Notes under the pieces: model-generated
Database searches by the model: none
Told to the model about the DNA's origin: nothing
What the model saw: only the letters and a program-made list of their open reading frames with translations
Assembly: GCA_018340805.1 (NCBI GenBank)
Contig: JACMZG010001913.1
Span: 13,151,854 to 13,215,853 of the forward strand
Length of the DNA stretch: 64,000 nt
Source: Microvelia longipes
Lineage: Eukaryota > Arthropoda > Insecta > Hemiptera > Veliidae
Reading direction: 5' to 3'
Position numbers and translations under genes: made by a program
Shown: piece by piece, positions 23,223-34,278 of the stretch
Layout of the letters: every line of letters begins with the position of its first letter
How positions within the stretch are numbered: the stretch's first letter is position 1

Positions 23223-24000
23223 GATTTCATTCCTTTTTGTAAGCTTGAACATTATACCCTACAGAAATGCGCCAAGAAATATTAATAAATTATTAATTAG
23301 TTGCAGGATATTAAACCAATTGTTTATTACTAAACAGTACCATTTTCTTTAATTAAACTAGATTTAATTAAAGATCTATTTATTAAAAAATAGATAAATG
23401 CTTAAAAGTATTTTGTTATGTTCTGTCAAAATAAAACTCTTGATATTCTTATTTTTGGTGTGCTCTGCTAGGTAGCGCTAGTTGCCAAAATTTTTCTTTA
23501 TACGTAAAATTGAGGTTAGGATTACCTTTCAACTTAGGCAGAACATATTAGACAGAAAGAACTGAAAATGTTAAATTTCGAAAATCTTTCATTGATTTTC
23601 ACATCAACATTTATCTATATACCAAATTTTAAGTCTTTACGTTATCACCTGTGAATGGTAAAGATATGAAATTCGGTAGAATGAGTCAACTCAACAAGAT
23701 CTTTTAGATTATATTAAAATTATATTTTTTAATATCCTTAATAAAAAGATACAAGGCTGTGAAAATAGCCTCGAGAAGCTTCCAGTAAAGGATGACACAC
23801 CAGAAACCAGACTTGGCGGGGCCTCTGCCATGCCCCCAGATAAAATTAAAATTTAACGAGAGCAATGCGACAAATAAACTACATAGGCTCCCGTGGTTGA
23901 TTTAATAAAGATTTAGGGTTTCCATTTCAATGTAAATATTATTTTGTTTAGACGCACAGTTAGATAATGTTTTTTTAAATAAAAATCAGTTTATATAAAG

Positions 24001-24324
24001 CATAGAGATATATACTAGAGGGGGCATGGCCTATCTTATTACATTGAAAGGCCTGAAAAATTTGTTGGGGCTCTCAGGGGCTCTGTGTCACCTTATTGAA
24101 ACCTCTTTTAAGAATGAGTAGGGGTTAAAATAAATCAATTGTTTTCGGCTTCCCATGCATTGTTCGAATTTTGATTTGTATTTTAAACGTTCTAATAAAT
24201 AAGTTACTCTAATTTTGTACTAATTATTTGATTATATTAATAAGCGAAGCTGGTCAGGTTAAATTTTCAGTGTTTCAAAAGTTAACCAATAAGAAATATT
24301 ACTCTCTAGTAATATATCTCTATT
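24001..24324 (+). mobile_element. Family B MITE
   Basis: It begins CATAGAGATATATACTAGAG with the internal GGGCTCTGTGTCACCTTATT block and ends TAATATATCTCTATT. Flanks ATATAAAG (left) and ATATAAGG (right) differ at one position, consistent with an ageing 8-bp target duplication. Confidence 0.8.
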
Positions 24325-24329
24325 ATATA

Positions 24330-25320
24330 AGGTATGTATGTTTGCAAGAGATTTTTATTTTTGGTTTGGCAGTAATCTAATTTTTATTGTTACTTTTTGG
24401 TTTCTTTTATTGTTGCAGTAGATTTTTCAGATGATGCCTCATCATCGTGCAAGCTTATTTATTTATATTTTTGATAGGACTTCGATCATCATTCATTTTC
24501 CCCAGTGGCAAAAAGGATATCCGTCAAATCGAATTATAAGATCCTAACAAATTTATTTTTGATAAGGTTGTTATAAACTTCAAGATAACTTTAAATTAAA
24601 AAAAAATGATTTTACATTATTAAATAAATTTAAAATGACACTTACTAACTACAGCATATGGACACTAAATTGAGAAAAACAGTGAAATCACTTATATGTT
24701 TAACAGTTAATTATTTCTTCCTCATTGTAATTTTATCCTTAAAATAGTTTAACTGCAAGAAAAATTTAAAAAAAATAATGGAAAAGAGGGGAAAAAGTAA
24801 ACATTACCTAGACTGCTTTGCTTAGGTAATATTCCCAGTAACTCCGCCTTAAATTCATTCTACACCTTTTCACTCAAAAAGGGATTTATTTGGAGAGAAC
24901 ATTAAATTCAAAGGATAATAGGTGGAAAAGGTAGTTAATTAATAGCTTGAAATATATTAAGGAAAGAGATTTTTTCTATTCAGTTTTCTGAGGTAAAAAA
25001 GTTGAAAGGATAAAACCATCTAAGCCTGGGGACTCCGGGAAAATTCAAAACTAATTATAGCTTTTTTTATAGGATAAAGTCATAATAATGCAAAATTTTC
25101 TATTTCTTCTTTTATACTTTTTTAATAAGTTTTAATTTTTGCTTTGATTTTTGGGGTGTAACAATATAAAACTTAAATGAGTTATAGGATACAAAAGCTA
25201 TTTAAAGGGTGTTAACTAACATTATTTATTCCATTAAACTGTAATGTAAATCAGCAATGAAAATAAATATAAAAATTACATTTTAATCAAATAATGTCAT
25301 TCATTTTCAAACATTCACTT
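24330..25320. other. Intronic stretch, nothing recognised
   Basis: AT-rich intronic DNA with no gene or RNA motif visible. Confidence 0.5.
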
Positions 25321-25324
25321 GATC

Positions 25325-25480
25325 CAAGATGTTAGAAATGTATAAGGTGATTCAATTCGATGTAAACAAACCAAACGCATTCGGAGGTTATAACCTGACG
25401 TCTATATGAATGACGTGTGACGTCATTGCAGGACTCGGTATAGGCGGTCAACATTGAACATTTAAAAAAGACAACTTTAT
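25325..25480 (+). repeat. Family L dispersed repeat
   Basis: Shares TATAAGGTGATTCAA, TGACGTCATTGCAGGA and TATAGGCGGTCAACATT-like blocks with 18560-18700. Confidence 0.55.
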
Positions 25481-26024
25481 CTTCATATTAGATCGAAATA
25501 AAATAAATGAATGTTTAAATTAAACACAGGAAGTAATTCTTCGAACTAAGAATAGTAATTGGTGTAATTAATGTTTTAAATTAATTACATTTGATTATCC
25601 GTGGGTGATTGCAGATTTATAGTCGTCAATAGAACGACAGCTGACACAGGAGATGCAAAATTTATTAGCGACTGGGGGAGATTTCTGGGTTGTTTGCATC
25701 GTTACCAGGGGCAGTCCTGTTTCCACTCCCTTCCTTTAAATTAGATGTAAAATTGATTCTCTGGCCAAATAGCTGTTAAGTCCCCTTTTAAAATAAATCA
25801 GAATTTCCAAAAATAATTAAATAAAATGGTTATTTAAACTTTGAGTAAAAAAACATCAAATGTAGTCCAATTGGCTTGGATAGAATTTTCATGTTACTTT
25901 AGTATATTAATTGTTCTTAGTTAAAATTATTTTTCAAATATTACTATAATTATTACAATGAATATTACTATAAATACGTGTTAAATGGTTTTTGTGCTAT
26001 AAAACACTATAAAAAGACGTGTTG

Positions 26025-26165
26025 CAGTATAAATTTAGCAAATTTTATATTCTGACAACGAGCGAAGCGAGTTCGTCTAAACCTCTAAAGTAAGGAGGTT
26101 ATGCGTAGCGAATCCCATTTCAAATAGGAACAGTTCCGAGGAACTCCGAACCCGAATTTTTAAAT
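26025..26165 (+). mobile_element. Family E 3' fragment
   Basis: GACGTGTTGCAGTATAAATT, ACGAGCGAAGCGAGTTCGTC and a CCGAGGAACTCCGAACCCGA ending match the region downstream of the 5S-like segment in full copies. Confidence 0.68.
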
Positions 26166-26169
26166 GTCG

Positions 26170-27770
26170 ATATAAAAAATGAGTGATATAATTAACGAGA
26201 AAACAAAGAAAAATAGGAATAACCAATCGCACTTCCCTGCCGCACACCTTTTCTTACACCTGCAGTGTCTTGATAAAATATAGCTTCATATATTATAAGA
26301 AGACGTGAAGAGAGTCCAAAACGGCCCAAATGATTGAGCGAATCCAAACTTGAATAAAAAAAATTTCAAGATACTCAGTCATTGTTTTCAAAATTAGGAA
26401 AGAAAAACATTGCTTGCCATTTTTATAGAATTGTTTTTTTTTAAACTCATTTTTTCTTTTAAAGTTTTAGCTTGTTTGATTTTTTGCCAGTTTGCCTTTT
26501 ATTTATTAAAGATATTTTCCTAGTCTTGGTATTTTTCTTTTTGTGTTACCGTTCGGTAATTATTTATAAAAGGTAAAGGTCAGTTAAAAGCGATATTTCC
26601 GGCTTTGTTTAGTCTCCCCTTTTCGCATTTTGGAAAACCTTCCATTCTATACTAACAATTTTTTGTTATAGAATATAGAACAATTAAAGTTTTTAGAATA
26701 GGAACGATTTGCATTTTACAAAAGAAGTGAAAATATCTCAAACACAATACTTTTCTATAATTATTGGAAGGGGAACAAATTAATTCATAATTTGATGGAA
26801 AAAATCTTTAATTTAATTAATAGCTCAGAGTAGATTAGCTAAATTAAATTAAGTTAAACAAATACACATAAATAATCTTTTACAATTGTTTTCTTTCAGA
26901 AAGTCATGCAATTTAGCTGTAAGTTCCTTATTGTTTGTTGCAAACAAATTAATTATTAATTAAGAAAATGATTTTTTCATGTATTTATTACTAAGCTATG
27001 AAATTCATTTTACGTTTTTTTAATGTAACAATTTTTTAAAAAGTCCAATTTTTATGTCCTAAGGAAGAAACATCGGAACTCTTTATAAGATTTCGTAAGC
27101 ATGGATTACGGAAACTTAACAAGATTTTATACAACATTTGGATAAGTTATGTAAAAGTCATTAATAAATAAGCGTCATTTTCAAATAAAAACTTGCTGAA
27201 AAATCACAAACCTTGGCTTTTACCCCCGATTGTAGGTAACCGGGAGAAAAGCAATGATCTGCAATCATAGTTGTAAAACAGGGAGCTATAAAATAACTCC
27301 CAATTATAATATAGTCTGACCAACATACTTTATATACCTCAATATTAATTTATACCGAATTAATCAGATCTACCTGTTATATGTAATATTTATATTTTAA
27401 ACATTTTCGTTTGTTTTAATAATATTTTGAGACAATAACACTTTAAAAAAATTTATATATATAGTCCCTATTATAAATGTATTATATATTTCAATGTCAG
27501 TATTATTAGGTTGTTTTTTATTCTCCCCTTGAATTCTTTTATTATTTCCATTATCCCTTTTTTATATTGTTTTAATTATTTTTTTTCTATTGTCAACCCA
27601 TTAATACCAATTTTGTAATTAAATTTGTTTCTATAGCATATTTTTTTTCTGATTTATTCATTATTGTATTTGTAGTGAATTTTCGAAGAAAAAATGAGCT
27701 TATGAGGTGGGGGTAATAAAGGGGATGGAAGTGGAGAGGTAGGTTTCTTAGAAGGGGGGATATATCACTG
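26170..27770. other. Intronic stretch, nothing recognised
   Basis: AT-rich DNA without recognisable genes. The open frame at 27593-27775 is low complexity. Confidence 0.5.
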
Positions 27771-27775
27771 ATCAA

Positions 27776-28086
<311 letters not shown>

Positions 28087-28210
28087 TATTATCATTAGTT
28101 GTTTTGACGAAGATTTTGTGGTATAACTCAATGATTTTTAATAAAAACACACAAGAATAAAAAACAATTAATATATTATTGTCAACCACAATGGTATTAA
28201 AAAAATGTAT

Positions 28211-28247
28211 AACTGACCGGTTTCGACTTTACGTCATCATCAGTGCT
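28211..28247 (-). ncRNA. Hammerhead ribozyme-like motif, intact core
   Basis: On the minus strand: AGCA, CTGATGA, TGAC-GTAA-AGTC, GAAAC, CG, GTC, AGTT. The invariant CUGAUGA and GAAA elements are intact, stem II is GAC/GUC (or slightly longer), ACCGGU can form a minimal or dimeric helix III, and cleavage would follow GUC. Stem I is weak (A-U, G-U and C-G pairs, then a mismatch). This arrangement is the type I minimal form known from Penelope-like elements. Confidence 0.55.
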
Positions 28248-28584
28248 GTTTACAGACTGAGTATTTTGGGTAGCAAGTTGGAGGAGGGAGCAGAGGAAGG
28301 GGTTTGTGTGGGTGTGGTTAGGGGTACTGGTGGGGGAGGGTTAGTGTTTTAGTAATAAGTAAAGTTTATTTGTAAATTAATTTCTTAAGTTCGACTTCTC
28401 TGCTATGTTATAATTAGATATGTAAGCATAATAACTTTTGTGTCACATTCTTTTTAGATTTTATTGTATAGTTAGTTAGTTTATGAATAATTTTAAGATT
28501 TTTTTTGTTCCTTTTGTCGCCGCCAACGACAAAAGGAACTGTTCAGTTTTTTAGAGCATTTTGTTTCTATCCATGATGTCCTAC

Positions 28585-28626
28585 ATCCCTGAAGATGCCT
28601 CCCACAGTGGAAGCGAAACGTCGGAT
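28585..28626 (+). ncRNA. Hammerhead ribozyme-like motif (family H), best copy
   Basis: Order on the + strand: ATCC (28585-28588), CTGAAGA (28589-28595), stem II GCCTCC...GGAAGC with one mismatch, GAAAC (28615-28619), GTC (28620-28622), GGAT (28623-28626). ATCC and GGAT are perfect complements and form stem I, and cleavage is expected after GTC. Helix III is minimal. The A at the fifth position fits the CUGANGA consensus. Copies at 39950 and 50520 keep the same core. Confidence 0.6.
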
Positions 28627-28955
28627 TCTTCATGTACATTGGCGCGGTAACCACCGGAAGACCTAAATCATAATGTAAAAACAGTCAGTTTGAATTTCAG
28701 ATTCTTTACGGATATAACGGAGTTATAAGATTAATGTCGTATTTGGTTAATATAGGAATTCTGTAAAGAAAATTTTAACTTTTTTTGTCAGCTAGTTATT
28801 AAGTATACGCTGTCACAACTTTTTCTATTATACCTAGTTCCCTAGACTTCTTCAGATAGAGCTAACCCTCCCCCACCAGTACCCCTAACCACACCCACAG
28901 TAACTTCTTCCTCTGCTCCCTCCTACTTGCTATCCAAGATACTCAATCTGTTAAC

Positions 28956-28992
28956 AGCTCTAATGATGACTTAAAGTCGAAACCGGTCAGTT
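28956..28992 (+). ncRNA. Hammerhead-like motif, one core substitution
   Basis: Partner of the motif at 28211: AGCT, CTAATGA, TGAC-TTAA-AGTC, GAAAC, CG, GTC, AGTT. Stem I AGCU/AGUU pairs fully if one G-U is allowed, but the third core base is A instead of G, which should impair catalysis. Confidence 0.45.
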
Positions 28993-29029
28993 ATACTTCT
29001 GTAGGACATTTAGACATTTCTATGAGACA

Positions 29030-29170
29030 CAATAACTTTCGAACGCTTACTCGGATCGAAATGAAACTTGGTACGAAAATTGAATTTGTTGTCCTGAACC
29101 CTAGCTTTTATAAAATATATGTGACGTCATTAACCCACAACCTTGGGATCAAAGTCAATATAAATGCTTT
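29030..29170 (+). repeat. Family F-like fragment
   Basis: Contains CTTTCGAACGCTTACTCGG, GAAATGAAACTTGGTACGAA and GTGACGTCATTAACCC, the conserved middle block of family F. Confidence 0.55.
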
Positions 29171-29179
29171 AAAAGATAT

Positions 29180-30050
29180 TAAAATTCCGCTATATTAATT
29201 TGTTTATAACCTACTACAATAACCAGTCGTGAGAGGTAAATTTCCCTATTAGGGTATGTTTCATTGTCAGTACGTTCTTAAATATATTTTGAGATACTCT
29301 TCTATATTATTAACAACAAGGTTAAGTCTAATCAGGACTTATTCCCTTTATACAAGCTTCTTGGTTCAACAGCTGATTCACACAGTTTAAGATAAATTAT
29401 TGTTTATAGCAACAGTTTGTAGAACATTTTTCTTCTAATTTTAGTTCTCCAGATCCAATCTAAGTGAAATGTTGAAGTTGTTAAGTCTAGTTTTATGCCC
29501 AGTTCAAGCTGTTAAATGTAAGAAAAGAAAGTATTTAAAGACAATTCTAACAGCTATAAATCCTCTTACAGCTATTAAAACAGCCATTAGTCTTTTCTCG
29601 TTGCGAATTTCCACTTTTCTAGGTCTTAAAAGTATTTTATTAAGCGTAATTTAAAACTTGATTGAAATAAATTATTATTAATAGGCATATGTTTAAATTA
29701 AATTATATTTGTCGTATTTCTAAACGATCCGAGATTTCTTTAAATCTTTATTTAGTTTAAAGTTTTTAGAATGCAAAACTTCCATACAGATGTGCTTAGC
29801 CCATAATGTTAGGTTTACTATAGTCGCCCACATTATGACTTATGAACTAATGCTAACTAGATAATGGACACAGGTAAGCCTCTGGGCCTACGCCGTAGAG
29901 AAACTAATGATACGTAGTGACTGAGGGGCCGAGGGCCCCTAATTAGTCTATTGTCGGTAGAATAGAATATATATAGTCTTTTTCATTTACTTTATTACCT
30001 ACAAAAATGATTGTTTACGAGACAAAAGAATTCTTTCATTTACTTTATTA
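29180..30050. other. Intronic stretch, nothing recognised
   Basis: The ORF at 29469-29654 (61 codons) is basic and hydrophobic but has no recognisable family and sits in AT-rich repeat DNA. I do not call it a gene. Two copies of TTTCATTTACTTTATTACCT (about 29980 and 30032) form a short direct repeat. Confidence 0.45.
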
Positions 30051-30057
30051 CCTACAA

Positions 30058-30300
30058 AAACTGTCACGGTGGACCGCATATAGGGCGAATTATCTCTGGA
30101 ATACGTATTTCCGAGCTTAAAAATCCTTTTTTTGCTTAAGGGTCCGATTTATGCTTCATAACTTGAACAGTTACCAATTATCAAGCACTACTCGTAACTC
30201 ATTATTTCTGTATTTTTCGGAAAAAATGCGCATAATTATCCAGTTGGTTATATAAAACTATGCCTCTAAAGTTGGCAATGCACAAAATTATTTGCGCTAC
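30058..30300 (+). mobile_element. Family G, single diverged arm
   Basis: CACGGTGGACCGCATATAGG, AAGCACTACTCGTAACTCAT and GCGCATAATTATCCAGTTGG correspond to one arm of the palindrome at 8276-8853. Confidence 0.65.
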
Positions 30301-30309
30301 TTTAATGCT

Positions 30310-31230
30310 CAGTTTGTTACATGGTTAGTTTCTTTAAAGGTTTAGTGAATTTTCTTTAAAAAGGTATTGTTTACAAAACGACAAACTTTCAAAATTCTCT
30401 CATAACCTCTTATATTTGATTTCGCGTCCTAAAGAATTTGACATTATTACCTACTACTATAAAAAGTAATAAAACTCACAATTAAATTGTTTAGTGCATT
30501 TATCAATATTCTAGGAATTTCTATTATTAAATTAATTTTGTAAGCAATCAAACTTTGAAAAACTCTTTAGAAAATCAATAAATAAATCTTCAATTATAGT
30601 CTTTTTTACTGCAATGCCTAGCTTTGTTTTGGTTCTTCTAGGCACAAGAACCAAAGCAACGAAGTCAATTAGTGATAAACACTAATAAACTTAATGAAAT
30701 TGCTTCTAAAATAAGCTATTTATCTCAGATAGGAATTTGCTTCTGTTTTGTCTTATCTGAAACTAGTTAAGCAGATATGAACAGTTAAAACTTAACTATA
30801 AGACAATGTTAAGAAACTTATTAAGTTGAAAACTTTATGTTGTAAGTTGTTAAGTAAGTTTGTACTTCAGTTAAATTTATTATAATGCTTTCAGGGACTT
30901 AAGGCTAATTTATAGAGGTTTCTATTAAATATTTTTATCTTGTTAAGTTTCTATGAGAGATTCCTATCACAGTGCTTCTGAAAAGCATTCAAAATTCTTA
31001 TATGATGGCCGAAAAATAGATCTCATGGTGGGGTTGCATGCTCTAAGTATTAATTAAAGATGGCTCTTTTTGCAAAGCAAATCAGAAATATGAGCATAAC
31101 TGTTGTATTTTAGCATAACTTCTTAGTATGTAATCATTTTAACTGTTGTATCTGAGCATAACCTGTTAGTATCTTAGCATAACTTGTTGGTACATGATCA
31201 GCGTAACTTCTAGAATCTAATCAATAAATG
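30310..31230. other. Intronic stretch with short imperfect repeats
   Basis: Mostly unremarkable. At 31080-31205 the phrases GAGCATAACTGTTG, TTAGCATAACTT and TCTGAGCATAACCTGTTAG recur about five times as a weak 25-30-bp tandem repeat. Confidence 0.5.
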
Positions 31231-31231
31231 T

Positions 31232-31485
31232 CTGACGTCACACATATAAGTCGTATACGTGTAGACGTACACGTATAAGTTTATACGTGTTGACGTCACG
31301 TATAGTCGCGTAGACGTCACACGAATAAGTCATATACGTGGAGACGTCACACGTATAAGTCTTATACGTGTTGATGTCACACGTATAAGTCTATAAGCGT
31401 AGAGTCACACGAAAGTCTATAGTGGAGACGTACACGTATAATATATGCGAAGACATCATACGTATAAGTCAATATACGTTTGAGT
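31232..31485. repeat. Tandem array of CRE-containing palindromes
   Basis: About eight units of 29-32 bp. The core is GACGTCACACGTATAAGTC, followed by its mirror half TTATACGTG, so each unit is nearly self-complementary. The full CRE octamer TGACGTCA occurs at 31233-31240 and 31291-31298, with one-base variants in most other units. The array lies in the AST-CCC intron. It may be a simple satellite, but a CREB/ATF-binding cluster is conceivable. Confidence 0.8.
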
Positions 31486-31489
31486 GACC

Positions 31490-32070
31490 GGGTCTCGATT
31501 CAGCGACCTAAAATATATTGAAAACGACACCCTTTCAATTTTATTTTGTATCGTAATTTTGATTTCAGGTATGCTACTACTACAGTTTTTTTTCGACTTT
31601 TTGGTCACAGAGTGGTCGCATCGACTTCAAACCGATTTAATTCGATTTAGCGCCCTATGAAACATAAAAAAGGTCCTTTTCGTGGCGAATAATATTAACC
31701 CGATATTTCACTAATTTTTTGAAAATGTTGCTGACACAAAAAACCGGGTTAATGACGTCACACCAACATGGTTTTCAATAGGGTTCGTGTCCTTTTCAAA
31801 GTTAATATTTGTACTTAGTTTGATTTAAAAATATTTATCCGTTTTGAAATATTCGAAAGAGTGTTTACAAGAAAGTGTTTGGAATTACATACATGCATGC
31901 ATATATATATATATATTATAATATTATATATTATATATATATTCTGTGTGTGTGTGTGTGTTCGTATAAAGTGTTGCAAACCTTTGAAACAGATTTTGGT
32001 CATGGTCGAAGATTCGACTCTCGCCACGACGCCATCCTATTAGAAAATTTTTTCGAAAGAAAATTCGCTT
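31490..32070 (+). mobile_element. Family F repeat with tRNA-like box B
   Basis: The copy of 7306-8225 in the opposite orientation. It contains TGGTCACAGAGTGGTCGCAT, GTTAATGACGTCACACC and AAGAGTGTTTACAAGAAAGT, then an AT tract (31901-31940), a (TG)n run, and GAAGATTCGACTCTCGCC, which resembles a pol III box B. It is short-tailed, with one satellite-like unit instead of three. Confidence 0.6.
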
Positions 32071-32074
32071 AAAA

Positions 32075-32730
32075 GATACTAAGCAACACAAGCTTAAAAT
32101 TGTAAAAACAAAGAAACTTCTTACTGTACTTAACAGATTGAACTGAAAAAAAAATGATTATTTTCTTTAATATAGAACAGGTTTGACAAGCGTTTAACTT
32201 ATTCACAAAAATTATATTAACAATAAAACCCAGCATACTAAGTCCCGCATATATTAGGATAGACCTTTTCCTCCTTACATTGTGACACAATATGTCTAAA
32301 CCTGGGTCTCTGCTTTCAACATGAAATATACTTGAGAATAATAATCTTTCAACATGCTCAGAATTTCAGATTTTACATTCCATATCTATTCTTATTTTTT
32401 TATTGGTTCCTTTCTTTATTATTCCGTTTTAACTCTCGAATTGGGATATTTAAATAAACTTAATGCAGAAATGAGGACATTTTAATATTTTAATAAAAGA
32501 TATGAATTTTTAAATTATTTAATTTTTTAAATTTTAATTTGTATGCTTTCTGCTTCTTACATGGAATAAGATTAGTATTTCATAATACTTACTACGCTTC
32601 TAGAGATCAAAGTAAATTTCACTGCACAAGGACAATTTTCTTGGCTTCTTAAGCTTTGCCGATGGAAATTAATTGGTTAGCGTCTTGGGCTTAGATAGAG
32701 GGCGATATAATTGTATCTTACCTAAAACAG
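32075..32730. other. Intronic stretch, nothing recognised
   Basis: AT-rich. The ORF at 32069-32290 on the minus strand shows no family features. Confidence 0.5.
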
Positions 32731-32736
32731 CTTGAG

Positions 32737-33345
32737 TGGTAAAAAACTCCCCGCCGTCTTTGACCAAAAAAAGTTGCGAAATCAAATTTTCTGTCCCGCC
32801 AAGTCATGTAGCTTCTGGCTGGAGACCGTCATTTGCGTTTCAAAGTGATGTTGTTAGGTTGGCAATACTAAAGGGACTTATTTCAATTGAAAGACAATTA
32901 TCAGCTTCTTCTGGGCAGCGTGCAAGAAGAGTGAACCAAGTTTTATAGGTCTTTCTGTTATTTTATGTGGCAATACACAATTCAAAGGTATTCGTGAAGA
33001 TAAGTCATGCTTGCTGTAGTTTTGCCTCCATAGATTCAGGACCAAACAAATGAAACTAATGAATGAATGAAACAATTGGGTATAGTCAGGAACTACACCC
33101 TTGCTAACACTACCTCTAAAGTTGAATAGCTTTATTTTTTATGCACTTGCTGGCACACCGCCAAGGAAAAGAAGGGAGTGATTGCTTATCAATGAAAATT
33201 AAATCCTTCATTTTTGCCAACCTAAACCTAACATCACTTAGAAACAAGAATGACTGTCTCCAACCAGAACCTACATGACTTGACAGAACGGAAAAGATGA
33301 TTACACAACTTTTTTGGATTAAAGACTTGGCGGGGAGTTTTACTA
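32737..33345. mobile_element. Family A MITE, complete, long terminal inverted repeats
   Basis: The left end TGGTAAAAAACTCCCCGCC ... TCTGTCCCGCCAAGTCATGT ... TGATGTTGTTAGGTTGGCAA is mirrored by the right end, which reads TTGGCGGGGAGTTTTACTA on the + strand. The inverted repeats are about 150-190 bp and the element about 600 bp. ORFs inside are non-genic. A LINE abuts the right terminus. Single termini occur at 16507 and 56300-56412. Confidence 0.82.
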
Positions 33346-33366
33346 CTATTTATTTATTTATTTATT

Positions 33367-33401
<35 letters not shown>

Positions 33402-33405
33402 TTTT
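33346..33405 (-). repeat. (TAAA)n tail of the LINE
   Basis: ATTT repeated about 14 times on the + strand, i.e. a TAAA/AAAT 3' tail on the LINE's own strand, as seen in several non-LTR clades. Confidence 0.88.
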
Positions 33406-33836
33406 CTAAGAGTTGATACAAATACATAAAATTACAAAAGTAAAATTACAATTGTGTCTGAGTCAAAATCTTAACTTAATTATAAAGAACAATTATTTAT
33501 AAAATCGTTTATAGAATAAAAGCTTCCGTAATCAAATATGTTTTTATTTGCTTAGCGAATGCTGTTAACTCTAAGTTTTGAGTTTTAGGCTTCAGGCAAT
33601 TATACATTTTAATGGCAACTATTTTAGGCGAATTAAAAGTTTTATGAAGTCTACAGTGAGGTACTACTAGCATATGGTTATATCTAGTATTATAGTTATG
33701 ATTATCAATATTTCTATGGTGGTTACTTTCCGAGTGAATAGACAAAAGCAAGTTATAAATAACAAAAGATGGTAGAGTCATAAGAGAGAATTTCTTAAAA
33801 TGGGGCTTACACGTTTCAGAATATTGTAAGTTAAAA

Positions 33837-34278
33837 TTATACGCAGGGCCTTTTTTGGAGTAGAAAAATATTTAGAGCACTGGTACTGGTTCCCCACAAG
33901 GCAGCACAATAAGACATTCTTGAAAAGAAGTAGGCGTAGTACACTGATATCATGGTTTTCACATCCAATACTTCTGATAATTTCCTGAGTAGGAAGAGAA
34001 CTGATGATAGCTTCTTTGCCAGTTGAGAAGTATGCTTCTCCCAGGTGAGTAGAGAATCCAGAGTAACTCCAAGGAGCTTCAGCGAATTCTCTCTATCTGG
34101 CGATTTCAGCGAAAATATCAACACTTGACTCTTCCCATCATTAAGTGTCAGCGAATTGGTTGAAAACCAGTCTTTAGCTCTACTTATAACTACATCTTTC
34201 TGATTCAATAGAGTCTGTCTATTGGCGTTCTTGATTAAATACGTTGTATCGTCTGCAAATCTAATGCACCTATGACTC
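33837..34278 (-). pseudogene. LINE ORF2 fragment, reverse transcriptase C-terminal part
   Basis: The frame can be followed above its nominal start at 34208 to the catalytic motif FADDTT (about 34225-34242), the LINE version of YADD. Next come the RT palm/thumb motif LTLNDGKSQVLIF, the LLGVTLDSLLTWEKH block and RMSYCAALWG, all typical of the region after the active site. The frame ends at 33837. Just upstream (about 34268-34278) the frame joins directly to an early RT segment (LINNCIFLGYFPSCLKVS, about 34275-34345), so the RT region between these motifs has been deleted. Confidence 0.8.

Larger units (their letters stand above)
28205..28996. mobile_element. Inverted-repeat element with hammerhead motif in each end
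   Basis: The block at 28205-28345 (ATAACTGACCGGTTTCGACT ... GGGTGTGGTTAGGGGTACTG) recurs as its reverse complement at about 28862-28996 (CAGTACCCCTAACCACACCC ... AGTCGAAACCGGTCAGTTAT). Each arm ends in a hammerhead-like motif facing outwards. A family H element (28546-28680) lies between the arms. The layout resembles the inverted terminal repeats of Penelope-like retroelements, which are known to carry hammerheads. No reverse transcriptase is present, so it would be non-autonomous. Confidence 0.65.

Noticed and set aside
29469..29654. 61-codon basic, hydrophobic ORF resembling a small secreted peptide
   Set aside because: No family match from reading, no cleavage or Cys pattern, and surrounded by AT-rich intronic sequence.
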